Positions 56,749 through 64,000 of a stretch of DNA of 64,000 bases are shown here, piece by piece. The notes beneath the pieces are model-generated. The model ran no database searches, was not told the origin of the DNA, and worked only from the letters and a program-made list of their open reading frames with translations. Made by a program: the position numbers and the translations under genes. The stretch is taken from contig JBPCPV010000046.1 of NCBI GenBank assembly GCA_050998805.1, positions 57,541 through 121,540 of the forward strand, written 5' to 3'. Source of the stretch: JAICKM01 sp050998805 (lineage in GTDB: Bacteria > Chloroflexota > Chloroflexia > QHBQ01 > JAICKM01). The first letter of the stretch is position 1. Each line of letters starts with the position of its first letter.

Positions 56749-57504
56749 TCAGCCGGCCGGTGGACTGAACTTGTAGCCCACCCCGTAGACCGTTTCAATT
56801 ATCGTGGGGTTCGCGGGGTCGGTTTCGATCTTGGTCCGCAGCCAGCGCACATGCACGTCAACCGTGCGCGTGCCGCCGACGAAATCGTAGCCCCATACGT
56901 GGTTGAGCAGCACCTCACGAGAAAAGACCTGCCGTGGGTGCGCGGCCAGGAAGGTCAGCAGATCGAACTCTTTGGGTTTGAGCGCCAGAGGCTTCTCAGA
57001 GCGGGTGACGGTCCGCCGTGCGGGGTCAATGCTCAGGTCGCCGCTGACCAGCACGGGAGGCATAGGTGGGCCGGGCATCACATCCTGCTCAGGCGCGGCG
57101 GATGCGCGCAGGAGTTCGCTGCGCCTCAGCAGGGCGTGTACCCGCGCCAGCAGCTCCCGGAGGCCGAAGGGCTTTGCTAGGTAGTCGTCGGCACCGAGTT
57201 CGAGGCCGAGCACCTTGTCGATCTCTTCCTCGCGCGCCGAGAGCATCAAGATCGGCACGCTCAGGCTCTTGCGGACGGCCCGGCAGACGTCGAAGCCGCT
57301 CATACCCGGCAACATCACGTCGAGGATGATCAGGTCGGGCCGCTCGGCCTGGGCAAGACGTATCGCCTGGTCGCCGTCCGCTGCGGTCAATACGCGGTAG
57401 CCCTCGCGCCGCAGGTTGTATTCCAGTGTGTCGCGCAGGGTGCGCTCGTCGTCCACGACAAGCACCGTAGCCGACCTGCCTGTACCGAGTTCAGTCTTGA
57501 CCAA
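56749..57504 (-). CDS. phoB: PhoB-type response regulator
   Basis: 251 residues if started at the TTG at 57504. The receiver has VLVVDDERTL, the phospho-Asp in LIILDVMLPGMSG and K in LAKPFG; the OmpR-type domain has LKPKEFDLLTFLAAHPRQVFSREVLLNHVWG and VDVHVRWLRTKIE. The ATG at 57603 is upstream of the predicted transcript start and is rejected. Between the promoter and the conserved protein only TTG codons (57516, 57504) can serve as starts. It should bind the YTAAYN boxes listed here. Confidence 0.85.
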   Translation of the reverse strand: MVKTELGTGRSATVLVVDDERTLRDTLEYNLRREGYRVLTAADGDQAIRLAQAERPDLIILDVMLPGMSGFDVCRAVRKSLSVPILMLSAREEEIDKVLGLELGADDYLAKPFGLRELLARVHALLRRSELLRASAAPEQDVMPGPPMPPVLVSGDLSIDPARRTVTRSEKPLALKPKEFDLLTFLAAHPRQVFSREVLLNHVWGYDFVGGTRTVDVHVRWLRTKIETDPANPTIIETVYGVGYKFSPPAG

Positions 57505-57574
57505 AATGCCCCCCAACCCTTGTATGCGCGGGCCAGAAACCCGCTCGAACCACTTCCTTCCACTTGTCGGGTCT

Positions 57575-57603
57575 ATTCTAACACCCCATGGCCGGCAGTG
57601 CAA
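57575..57603 (-). promoter_or_regulatory. phoBR promoter, housekeeping type
   Basis: TTGCAC (57598-57603), 17 bp, extended -10 TGTTAGAAT with TAGAAT at 57575-57580. No PHO boxes in phase, so phoBR may be constitutive at this promoter. Confidence 0.6.
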
Positions 57604-57632
57604 ACTATGGTATTAACAACCGCGCGGGCATG

Positions 57633-57686
57633 CTAACTTTTCGCTAACAAGATGATAATCATGGCTTAATCTCCCCCGTCTATAAT
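57633..57686 (+). promoter_or_regulatory. PHO-box promoter of the second pstS
   Basis: CTAACT (57633), CTAACA (57644), ATAATC (57655), TTAATC (57666-57671), each exactly 11 bp apart. A 9-bp gap leads to TATAAT (57681-57686). Confidence 0.78.
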
Positions 57687-57779
57687 TTTGAGGAATGACC
57701 GTGCGGCATCATGCAGGACGGTCGAAGCGTGAGTACGTTGGACATCAATAGACATCAGGAAAATGGGGGGAGAAAAAGA

Positions 57780-59783
57780 ATGAAGACAGGCAAAAACGGG
57801 CGAGCGACAGGGCCGGCGTTGCCACAGGCTGTATGGCGCATTATGATGGTCATGGCGCTGGCGGCCGGTATCCTGACCACTCTGGCGACACGCACGGCCA
57901 GCGGCGCTCAAAACTTCGCTGATCCTGCGTTTCAAGGGGTCTGGGACCGCACTGATAAGCCGGTCGCGGGGCACCTGGCAGTTCGTACCTGGTTCTGGGG
58001 GCCGGTTCCGGGCGAAGTCAAGCAGGAGCCGTATGCCGAGGGCAAGGGCGGCACTCGGCTGGTGCAGTACTTCGACAAGAGCCGCATGGAGATCAATAAC
58101 CCGGCTGGCGATAAGGCGGGTAAGTTCTACGTGACGAACGGCCTGCTCTCCGTTGAGCTTATCAGCGGCAAGATCGCGACCGGCAATAATCAGTACCAGG
58201 ACTCATATCCCGCAGCGATCAACATGGCCGGCGACCCCGGCGACACCAAGTCCCCGACCTATGCCGCCTTCGCCGGCGTGTCGAATACTCCGCTCGGCGA
58301 TCATAAAGCCGCCGACCGCACCGGCCAGACAGTCGTGAACACGATTGACCTAAAAGGTCGGGTACTGACGGACACAACGATTGCCCCCGCGGTCACGCTG
58401 GCCCATTTCGAGCCTACGACGGGACACAACATCGCGGCACCTTTCTGGCAGTTCCTGAACGCGAGCGGCACCGTCATCATCAACGGCAGCCGGACGACCG
58501 ACCGCCTGACCGATCCCTGGTTTTATGCAGGCGGCCTCCCGATCAGCGAGCCGTTTTGGACCAAGTTCACAGTCGGGGGCAAGGTCAAGGACGTGCTGAT
58601 CCAGGCGTTTGAGCGCCGGGTTCTGACTTATGTGCCGACAAACCCGACGGGCTTCCAGGTCGAAATGGGCAACATCGGCCAACACTACTACGATTGGCGG
58701 TACAATGGCGCGGGCAAGCCGAGGCCGCAGCCGACGGCTCCCCCGACGCCGACCGCCGCACCTCCGGCTCCGACCAACACACCGATACGTGCCGGCGGTG
58801 GCCCTGTGGCTCTCAATGGGGCCGGCGCGACCTTCCCGGCCCCGATATACGCAAAGTGGTTCCAGTACTACAGCGCCAATGTCGCCACGAACGTCTCGTT
58901 CAACTACCAGCCGATCGGCAGCGGTGCAGGCATCACACAGATCACGAACAAGACCGTTGACTTCGCCGGGTCGGACGCTCCGATGAGCGACGCCCAAATC
59001 GCGGCAGCCCCCGGCATCATACACATCCCGACAGTCGCAGGGGCGGTGGTGCTCGCCTATAATGTGGATGGCGCGCCGAGTAACCTGATCCTGGACGGCG
59101 ACACTGTGGCGTCCATCTTCCTCGGCGACATCACGAACTGGAACGACCCCGGGATCGCGGCGCTCAACCCCGGCGTTACCCTGCCCAACCAGGATATCGT
59201 CGTTGTCCACCGCTCCGACGGTTCCGGCACGACCAACATCTTCACCGACTACCTGAGCAGCGTCAGCCCTGCCTGGAAGAGCACGGTCGGCAAGGGCACT
59301 GCGGTGAACTGGCCGGTCGGCCTCGGCGGCAAGGGTAATCCAGGTGTCGCCGGCCTCGTCAAGCAGACCTCCGGCAGTATCGGCTACATCGAAATTGCCT
59401 ACGCCAAGCAGAACAACATCGCCTACGCCAAGATGAGGAACAGATCCGGCGCGGTTGTTGATGCCGGCCTCGACTCGGTGGCGGCGGCCGTCAACGGGGC
59501 TATCCCAACCGTCCCCGACGATCTGCGGGTCTCCATCGTGAACTCGCCCGACCCGGCGGCCTGGCCGATTGCCGGCTTCACCTATATCCTGCTCTATAAG
59601 GACCAGACCGATCAGAGCAAAGGCAGTGCGCTGGCGAACTTCCTGTGGTGGAGTCTGCATGACGGTACTGCTGCCGACCAGGCGAGAGGTCTACTCTACT
59701 TGCCGGTGCCCAGCACCCTCCTCCCGAAGGTCGAAACCCGACTGCGGTTGGTGAACTTCGGCGGCAAGCAACTCTCACCGTAA
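57780..59783 (+). CDS. PstS fused to an N-terminal secreted-protein repeat region
   Basis: 667 residues. GGGGAG about 8 bp upstream supports the ATG at 57780. A signal peptide (~1-47) is followed by ~290 residues with two copies of a pattern I know from Chloroflexota exoproteins (VQYFDKSRMEI and IQAFERRVLTYVPTNPTGFQVEMGNIG), then a Pro/Thr linker (~320-345). A full PstS domain follows with GAGATFPAPIYAKWF, IGSGAGI, FAGSDAPM, HRSDGSGTT and GKGTAVNWPVGLGGKGN. It is a paralog of the pst-operon PstS but without a lipobox. It has its own PHO-box promoter, and a strong two-way terminator follows. Confidence 0.88.
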   Translation: MKTGKNGRATGPALPQAVWRIMMVMALAAGILTTLATRTASGAQNFADPAFQGVWDRTDKPVAGHLAVRTWFWGPVPGEVKQEPYAEGKGGTRLVQYFDKSRMEINNPAGDKAGKFYVTNGLLSVELISGKIATGNNQYQDSYPAAINMAGDPGDTKSPTYAAFAGVSNTPLGDHKAADRTGQTVVNTIDLKGRVLTDTTIAPAVTLAHFEPTTGHNIAAPFWQFLNASGTVIINGSRTTDRLTDPWFYAGGLPISEPFWTKFTVGGKVKDVLIQAFERRVLTYVPTNPTGFQVEMGNIGQHYYDWRYNGAGKPRPQPTAPPTPTAAPPAPTNTPIRAGGGPVALNGAGATFPAPIYAKWFQYYSANVATNVSFNYQPIGSGAGITQITNKTVDFAGSDAPMSDAQIAAAPGIIHIPTVAGAVVLAYNVDGAPSNLILDGDTVASIFLGDITNWNDPGIAALNPGVTLPNQDIVVVHRSDGSGTTNIFTDYLSSVSPAWKSTVGKGTAVNWPVGLGGKGNPGVAGLVKQTSGSIGYIEIAYAKQNNIAYAKMRNRSGAVVDAGLDSVAAAVNGAIPTVPDDLRVSIVNSPDPAAWPIAGFTYILLYKDQTDQSKGSALANFLWWSLHDGTAADQARGLLYLPVPSTLLPKVETRLRLVNFGGKQLSP

Positions 59784-59804
59784 GTATCCCCACGCCAAAA
59801 GCCG

Positions 59805-59836
59805 ACGCCCCCTTGCCTCTAGAGGCAAGGGGGCGT
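59805..59836. terminator. Bidirectional rho-independent terminator
   Basis: Perfect 16-bp arms (59805-59820 and 59821-59836) without a loop on paper, T-rich on the plus side and AAAA at 59797-59800 on the other side. It lies between convergent genes. Confidence 0.85.
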
Positions 59837-59854
59837 TCGTTTAGCGCGCCTGTT

Positions 59855-60547
59855 TCAGCGTGTAGCGGCTACATGCTCCCGCAGATGGCCGACCTGATTG
59901 AATGAGCGCAGGCAGCCCACGGCTCGCATCACCTCTCCGTCGGGGCCGGAAGGGGCCGACAACTGCACCTGCGTGATGCTGCAATTCGCCACATCGTAAG
60001 TATCGGGCACGCGCTGGCCGTCGCTCTCTATGGATGATACATAGGATCTTATGACGCCACCATGGGCGACGATGATCACATGGTCGCTCGGCGCGTGTTG
60101 GGAGAGCAGGCTGGAGATCGTGTGCAGGCAGCGGGCGCGGAAGGCGCGGCGGGTTTCGCCGCCCGGCCAGCCGAATTCGAGGTTGCTTGTGTCGCGCCAG
60201 TCGGGTGCCAATTCGGGGTATCGAGCCTGCCATTCTGCCTCGGTGAGGCCCTCAATCGCTCCGCCGTTCATTTCGCGTAGGCCCGGCACCACCAGCGGCT
60301 CGATATTCAGCCACTCGCCGATGATGCCGGCCGTCTGCTGGGCACGCCAGAGCGGGCTGGTATAGATCGCCCCGAACTCCAGTCCATGCAGCGCACGGTG
60401 GACCGCGAAGCACTCCGCCGTCTGCCGCGCCTGCTTCTTGCCTTCCCGCGCCAGCGGGATGTCGCTCCATCCCTGGTACCTCCCTGCGATATTCCACGCG
60501 GTGAGGCCGTGCCGTACCAGGTATAGGTTGAGTACCGTGCCAATCAT
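59855..60547 (-). CDS. Histidine phosphatase family protein, paralog of 11804-12511
   Basis: 230 residues from the ATG at 60547, which has AGAGGA 6 bp upstream. RHG in NLYLVRHGLTAWN, REMNGGAIEGLT and IVAHGGVIRSYV are the active-site motifs. It shares WPGGETRRAFRARCL and more with the protein at 11804. Being inside the phosphate locus, it may have a phosphate-scavenging role, but no PHO box is seen before it. Confidence 0.87.
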   Translation of the reverse strand: MIGTVLNLYLVRHGLTAWNIAGRYQGWSDIPLAREGKKQARQTAECFAVHRALHGLEFGAIYTSPLWRAQQTAGIIGEWLNIEPLVVPGLREMNGGAIEGLTEAEWQARYPELAPDWRDTSNLEFGWPGGETRRAFRARCLHTISSLLSQHAPSDHVIIVAHGGVIRSYVSSIESDGQRVPDTYDVANCSITQVQLSAPSGPDGEVMRAVGCLRSFNQVGHLREHVAATR

Positions 60548-60584
60548 CTGTGATCCTCTGTTATCGCCGACAGCCGACATAGGT

Positions 60585-61112
60585 TCAACGCGGAACTCTG
60601 CCGGGGGTTTCTCTCAATAAAGCCTTGCTTGCCTCTGCGCTCATCAAGGGGATGAGTCCGTTCATTGCTCCCAGCATCAGAGCCATAAGAGGTAACGGCC
60701 AGTCGGCATTCACCACATTGACCAGCAGCAAACCCCCGACGCTGAAGAGAACAGCCAGGAGACCGAGCATATATGTCACCGCGCGCGCAGGCAGCAGGGA
60801 CTTTAGCACTGCATCTTGCGGGTGGGCTGGGTCATAGATAACCTGCACCTGGTTGCCGACTTTCTTGGGCAGGGCGGTTCCAGTCGGCGACTCGAACTCG
60901 ATCTGCCGCCCGCCCGGAGTGGCGAATACCACTACCGGGTAAAAGGGCGTATCATCACCGCTGTCTTCGCCCACCACCCGGATAATGACACCCCAGGTCT
61001 CTAGGGATCGGTGGATCAGCGCCTGGGTGTAACGATACGCCGAGAACATCGCGTATGCCGTCCCAAGTATCAGCCCAACAGCCGTCAGGTTGTAGATAAT
61101 AACCAATGCCAT
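60585..61112 (-). CDS. DUF3592 domain membrane protein, likely PHO-regulated
   Basis: 175 residues. One N-terminal helix (~5-28), a soluble DUF3592-like beta domain (~35-100, including GNQVQVIYDPAHPQDA), and two helices near the C-terminus (~112-160). The domain is common in bacteria without a known function. The -10 TACAGT (61119-61124) ends 6 bp before the ATG, and three hexamers of the PHO-box type stand upstream. Phosphate-starvation expression is therefore a prediction. Confidence 0.78.
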   Translation of the reverse strand: MALVIIYNLTAVGLILGTAYAMFSAYRYTQALIHRSLETWGVIIRVVGEDSGDDTPFYPVVVFATPGGRQIEFESPTGTALPKKVGNQVQVIYDPAHPQDAVLKSLLPARAVTYMLGLLAVLFSVGGLLLVNVVNADWPLPLMALMLGAMNGLIPLMSAEASKALLRETPGRVPR

Positions 61113-61118
61113 AGTAGT

Positions 61119-61161
61119 ACTGTAGCAGAGGATCTTTATGCGGCGATTAACGGGGTGTTAA
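61119..61161 (-). promoter_or_regulatory. PHO-box promoter of the DUF3592 gene, leaderless type
   Basis: Minus-strand TTAACA (61156-61161), TTAATC (61145-61150), ATAAAG (61134-61139), at 11-bp steps. A 9-bp gap leads to TACAGT (61119-61124), then 6 bp to the ATG. Confidence 0.68.
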
Positions 61162-61178
61162 AGTCTAATAGAAACACA

Positions 61179-61207
61179 AAACTGCGGGGAGGCCCTCCCC
61201 GCAGTTT
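61179..61207 (-). terminator. Rho-independent terminator of the phosphoesterase gene
   Basis: Fourteen-bp arms with a single-base loop (61179-61192 and 61194-61207), followed on the minus strand by TTGTGTTTC. Confidence 0.85.
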
Positions 61208-61234
61208 CGCAATCACATTGCCGGGCTGTTCGGC

Positions 61235-62725
61235 TTATGCGTGCCGCCGCCGGCGCAGAGTCAGGCCCGTCGCCTCGCAGAGCAGGGCTGCGCCGAGCAG
61301 CGCGAGCGGCAGGGCGAAGCCGTTGCCGCCGCCGGTAGTCGGCATACCGGGCACCGGGGCTGCGGTGGCCTCGAAGGCGTTGGTCAGCGGGTTAGCTGCG
61401 GCGTCGCGGGTGCTGAGCGGGGGCAGGTTCCAGCGCGTTTCGATGGTCTTCATGATCGAGGTCGTCTCGTACTGTGTGTGGTCAACGAAGCCCTTCTTGG
61501 CAAAGGGCGAAATGATGATCGCCGGCACGCGGGTGCCCGGACCCCAGCGGTCGATCACCGGCGGGGCGACGTGGTCCCAGCGCCCGCCGAACTCGTCGTA
61601 AGTGATGATGATCGCCGTATCCGCCCAGTAGGGACTGGTCTTCACCGCATTCACGAGGTCGGCTACGTGCTGCTGGCCGGCCAGAAGAGAGGTGTAGCCG
61701 GGGTGCTCGTTGTCTTGACCGTAAGGCTTGATGAAGGAGACGGCCGGCAGGTCGTTGGTGGTTAAAGCGCGGGTGAAATCTGTCTCGTCGCGAAGATGGG
61801 CCGCGCGGCCCGGCGTTCCGTCGGCGTAGTTCGCGTAGAAGGCGAACGCCTGGTGGTGGTATTGGAACAAGCTACCGGGGTGGCCGGCCTCCGCATCGTT
61901 CCAGCCGCCGGAGTACCACGCCCAACTGATGCCCTTGTCGTTCAGGCGGTCGCCGATGGTCGGCGCGGTCTGCTCAGGCACCAGTTGCGTGGTGTCGGTG
62001 ATGTTCGCGGGGTGGGGCGAATTGATTGTGAACAGCGTGTTGATGGCATAACCGTCGGGCGTCACAGCGCCGTCCTTGACCATCATGCCATTCGCGTCGA
62101 GCTGGGCGACTTTCGACGCCGGGGCGTTCGGCCATGTGGGGGCGCAGGCGCAGATCAGCCACTGGTGGTTGAGGAAGGAGCCGCCGAAAGCCCCTTGGAA
62201 GAAGTTGTCGGCCATCACATACTGCTGGGCGAGCTGGCCCTCCGGCATGTTTGTGGCGTCGTAGTAGCTCATGCTCAGGCCGGCGGCGTCCGACCAGGCG
62301 ACGTACTTGTCGCTCTTGCCGCCGTCGATCTGGAACTGGTTCTGGTAGTAGCGATGGACGAGGTCGCCGGTCTTGTCGGTGGGTGCCACGTACTTCGCGG
62401 CATCGAAAGGCGCGACGGGCAGGTTGGCCGGGAAGCGCGGGTCGGGCGCGGGAGGCTTCTGCGTCGTGTCTATCGGCTGCGGCAGCGTGGTATAGGGCTG
62501 CCCGTTTTTGTCCACCTGTTTGACCGCGGCCCCCGCGTTAGCGAAACCGTTGGCCCCTGGGAAGTTGCCGTAGAGGCTGTCGAAACTCCAGTTCTCCTGG
62601 TAGATCACGATGATGTGGTTGATCTTGTCCAACGGACCCGCCGCGCGGGCCGCAGGCACCATGCCGACTGTAGCGAGTATGGCGAGCACTGCGAGCACCC
62701 GCGCCGTCACCCGAAAGAATCTCAT
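61235..62725 (-). CDS. Secreted phosphoesterase (acid phosphatase / phospholipase C-type) with MPxTG anchor
   Basis: 496 residues. A signal peptide (~1-29) is followed by HIIVIYQENWSFDSLYGNFPGANG with the metal and nucleophile region of the phosphoesterase family, then FIKPYGQDNEHPGYTSL, TAIIITYDEFGGRWDHVAPP and the C-terminal SPFAKKGFVDHTQYE. It resembles AcpA/PLC enzymes that release phosphate outside the cell. The C-terminus has MPTTG, a hydrophobic helix and RRRRH. AGGAGG 6 bp before the ATG, PHO-box promoter upstream and terminator downstream. Confidence 0.9.
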   Translation of the reverse strand: MRFFRVTARVLAVLAILATVGMVPAARAAGPLDKINHIIVIYQENWSFDSLYGNFPGANGFANAGAAVKQVDKNGQPYTTLPQPIDTTQKPPAPDPRFPANLPVAPFDAAKYVAPTDKTGDLVHRYYQNQFQIDGGKSDKYVAWSDAAGLSMSYYDATNMPEGQLAQQYVMADNFFQGAFGGSFLNHQWLICACAPTWPNAPASKVAQLDANGMMVKDGAVTPDGYAINTLFTINSPHPANITDTTQLVPEQTAPTIGDRLNDKGISWAWYSGGWNDAEAGHPGSLFQYHHQAFAFYANYADGTPGRAAHLRDETDFTRALTTNDLPAVSFIKPYGQDNEHPGYTSLLAGQQHVADLVNAVKTSPYWADTAIIITYDEFGGRWDHVAPPVIDRWGPGTRVPAIIISPFAKKGFVDHTQYETTSIMKTIETRWNLPPLSTRDAAANPLTNAFEATAAPVPGMPTTGGGNGFALPLALLGAALLCEATGLTLRRRRHA

Positions 62726-62821
62726 GTAACCCCTCCTTCATGCTGACCTGTGTTGGACTCTCACCGCGTGGCCTTCTCACGCGCTCAATGGTCTTGCCGG
62801 TCCCCGGCATCTGACCCAGGC

Positions 62822-62853
62822 ATTATAGCACAGGGAGTTTAACGGGGTGTTAA
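62822..62853 (-). promoter_or_regulatory. PHO-box promoter of the phosphoesterase gene
   Basis: TTAACA (62848-62853) and TTAAAC (62837-62842), 11 bp apart, a 9-bp gap, then TATAAT (62822-62827). Confidence 0.72.
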
Positions 62854-62938
62854 GGCGACGATCTTGACATAGCCTTACCGCCACGATTCGACACCTCATA
62901 CGTTTACTATGGTATCCGGCGACAGGAAGGGAAGACCT

Positions 62939-63844
62939 ATGACACGCTTGTTGAAGCTGCTGCAATGGCTCGCGGCGCATGTACCGATAAGGCTGGGCAA
63001 CTGGATCGCAGACCGGGTAGGCGAGGTCGTTTCGTTGGTGGGGCGGCGATCATGGTGTGCGGTGTGCAGCAACATGGGCCATGTGCTCGGCCCGCACGTG
63101 TCGGAGCGCCAGGTCCGCCGGTCCGCCCGCCAGGTCTTCCGCAACTCGATACGCAATTACTACGACTTGTTGCGTGTCGGCCGGTTGAGCGACGAGAAGC
63201 TGGACCAGATCGTTGACTTCGACCGCGATAGCCTGGCCATGGTACAACAACTCGCCGCCGAGGGCAAGGGCATCCTTGTGGTGACACCACACTGGGGAGC
63301 ATTCGACATCACCAGCCGGGTGCTGGTTCGGCATGGCCTGCCGATCAGCTTCTTAGTCGCCCGCTATCGCCCGGCGGTCGTATCCGAGTGGCTGAACCGC
63401 TTACGCAGCCAGCGTGGCTTGGAGATGATCTGGATCGACGAGGGGCTGACCAGCCTGAAGAAGACGCTACAGGCCCTGCGGGCCGGCCGGCTTGTTGGAC
63501 TGCTGCCCGATCGCAATATGGACCACACCGGCATCACGATCCCGTTCTTCGGCGATACGACCGTCGTTGCCACGGGTCTTGCCAAGATGGCCTTGCGAAG
63601 CCACGCGCCGATCGTGCCGGGCTTTTGCCTGCGGCTCAAGCAGAACCGCTACATGGTCTTCTTCACTCAGCCTATCTATCCGCCCCGGGAGGGCGATGAA
63701 CCGGCGCGTATCCGTGCCGTCACTAACGCGGTGTTCGCCGCGTTCGAGAAGCAGATCGGCCTCTATCCCGATCAATGGGTGCTATTGCAGCCGGTCTGGC
63801 CCGATGCGCCCTGCCCGTCCGATCCCGGTCTTGCCCCCGTCTAG
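62939..63844 (+). CDS. LPLAT-family acyltransferase (LpxL / PIM-acyltransferase-like)
   Basis: 301 residues from the ATG at 62939 with GGAAGGGAAG upstream. The Hx4D motif is PHWGAFD (~118), followed by GLLPDRN (~190) and a PGFCLR strand. Related enzymes add acyl chains to lipid A or phosphatidylinositol mannosides on the inner face of the membrane. In a likely monoderm-type lineage a glycolipid acceptor is more plausible than lipid A. The first helix (~5-30) anchors it to the membrane. The in-frame ATG at 62909 is an alternative. Confidence 0.83.
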   Translation: MTRLLKLLQWLAAHVPIRLGNWIADRVGEVVSLVGRRSWCAVCSNMGHVLGPHVSERQVRRSARQVFRNSIRNYYDLLRVGRLSDEKLDQIVDFDRDSLAMVQQLAAEGKGILVVTPHWGAFDITSRVLVRHGLPISFLVARYRPAVVSEWLNRLRSQRGLEMIWIDEGLTSLKKTLQALRAGRLVGLLPDRNMDHTGITIPFFGDTTVVATGLAKMALRSHAPIVPGFCLRLKQNRYMVFFTQPIYPPREGDEPARIRAVTNAVFAAFEKQIGLYPDQWVLLQPVWPDAPCPSDPGLAPV

Positions 63845-63852
63845 CACGGTCG

Positions 63853-64000
63853 TTAAACCCTGTTTGTGGAAGGCGGCGACTGTCCGGCAGGCATCGGGAA
63901 CGTTTTCCGTATGACCCTTTCCTGCTGCGCCGGGTCTTCCACGGCGGCCGCCGGTGTCTCCGCCCCCCGACCCCCCTCCGATTGCACGGGGGGGGAGAAC
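63853..64000 (-). CDS. Possible C-terminus of a truncated gene
   Basis: A minus-strand frame is open from the window end to a TAA at 63853, encoding ~48 residues rich in Pro, Glu, Gln and Ala (for example VEDPAQQERVIRKTFP). Codon choice is plausible, but there is no recognisable domain. It may be the tail of a larger protein outside the window. Confidence 0.3.
   Translation of the reverse strand, partial: FSPPVQSEGGRGAETPAAAVEDPAQQERVIRKTFPMPAGQSPPSTNRV

Noticed and set aside
57504..57603. ATG at 57603 as the phoB start
   Set aside because: It lies upstream of the predicted transcript start and overlaps the -35/-10 region of the phoBR promoter.
64..63900. Insertion sequences, integrases, prophage genes or toxin nucleases
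   Set aside because: No transposase, integrase or phage-like protein was recognised in any frame; only the repeat-flanked cassette at 40.3-40.85 kb suggests mobility.

Overview
This is a GC-rich (roughly two-thirds G+C) bacterial chromosome segment. I infer a monoderm-like member of the Chloroflexota. The support is an exported amidase with three S-layer-homology repeats, large BTAD/AAA and HTH/NB-ARC/TPR regulators, two big GT-C-type membrane proteins, a PstS fused to an N-terminal repeat type I associate with this phylum, and two secreted proteins ending in an MPxTG motif, a helix and a basic tail. No rRNA, CRISPR array, phage or recognisable insertion sequence is present. One tRNA gene, tRNA-Ser(UGA), is present.

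Layout. 1-5.1 kb: a regulator cut by the window start, folC and scpB. 5.2-19.4 kb: housekeeping and metabolic genes (DUF309, GNAT, M24 peptidase, YtxH, NlpC/P60, CvpA, endonuclease III, an amidase/esterase/LarA operon, cytochrome c, tRNA-Ser). The intergenic DNA here is full of arrays of 7-bp tandem repeats. 19.8-33 kb: envelope and surface genes (SLH amidase, tandem-cupredoxin protein, a signalling ATPase, GT-C proteins, PIG-L deacetylase, a tandem glucosaminidase-like protein). 33-42 kb: a long minus-strand operon for acyl-CoA oxidation (acyl-CoA dehydrogenase, etfB, acyl-CoA synthetase, etfA, membrane FeS oxidoreductase, followed by a frameshifted flavin/F420 enzyme and a serine hydrolase). 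42-50 kb: a cupin regulator divergent from an EamA transporter, thyX, and a GAF/PAS histidine kinase with its response regulator. 50-63 kb: a phosphate locus with pstSCAB-phoU, phoBR, a second fused pstS, a DUF3592 gene and a secreted phosphoesterase.

Three signals not covered by ordinary annotation stand out. First, about 20 arrays with an exact 7-bp period but several unrelated unit families lie between 5.6 and 19.8 kb and at 40.3-40.85 kb. They often touch stop codons, and two families flank genes in inverted orientation. The clearest case is a frameshifted four-helix-bundle (23S intervening-sequence protein family) gene inside the acyl-CoA operon, bounded by inverted GGTCAGT/GGTCGGT arrays and accompanied by a 73-bp tandem duplication. 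Second, four phosphate-related promoters share one design: hexamers resembling YTAAYN every 11 bp, the last ending exactly 9 bp before the -10 box, which suggests the PHO box of this lineage. Third, at least ten genes have a -10 hexamer ending 5-7 bp before the start codon, usually 6, so leaderless mRNAs are probably common.

Limits: all family calls are from reading motifs, with no database search. Start codons were moved where a Shine-Dalgarno sequence, a stop/start overlap or a promoter position decided the matter.
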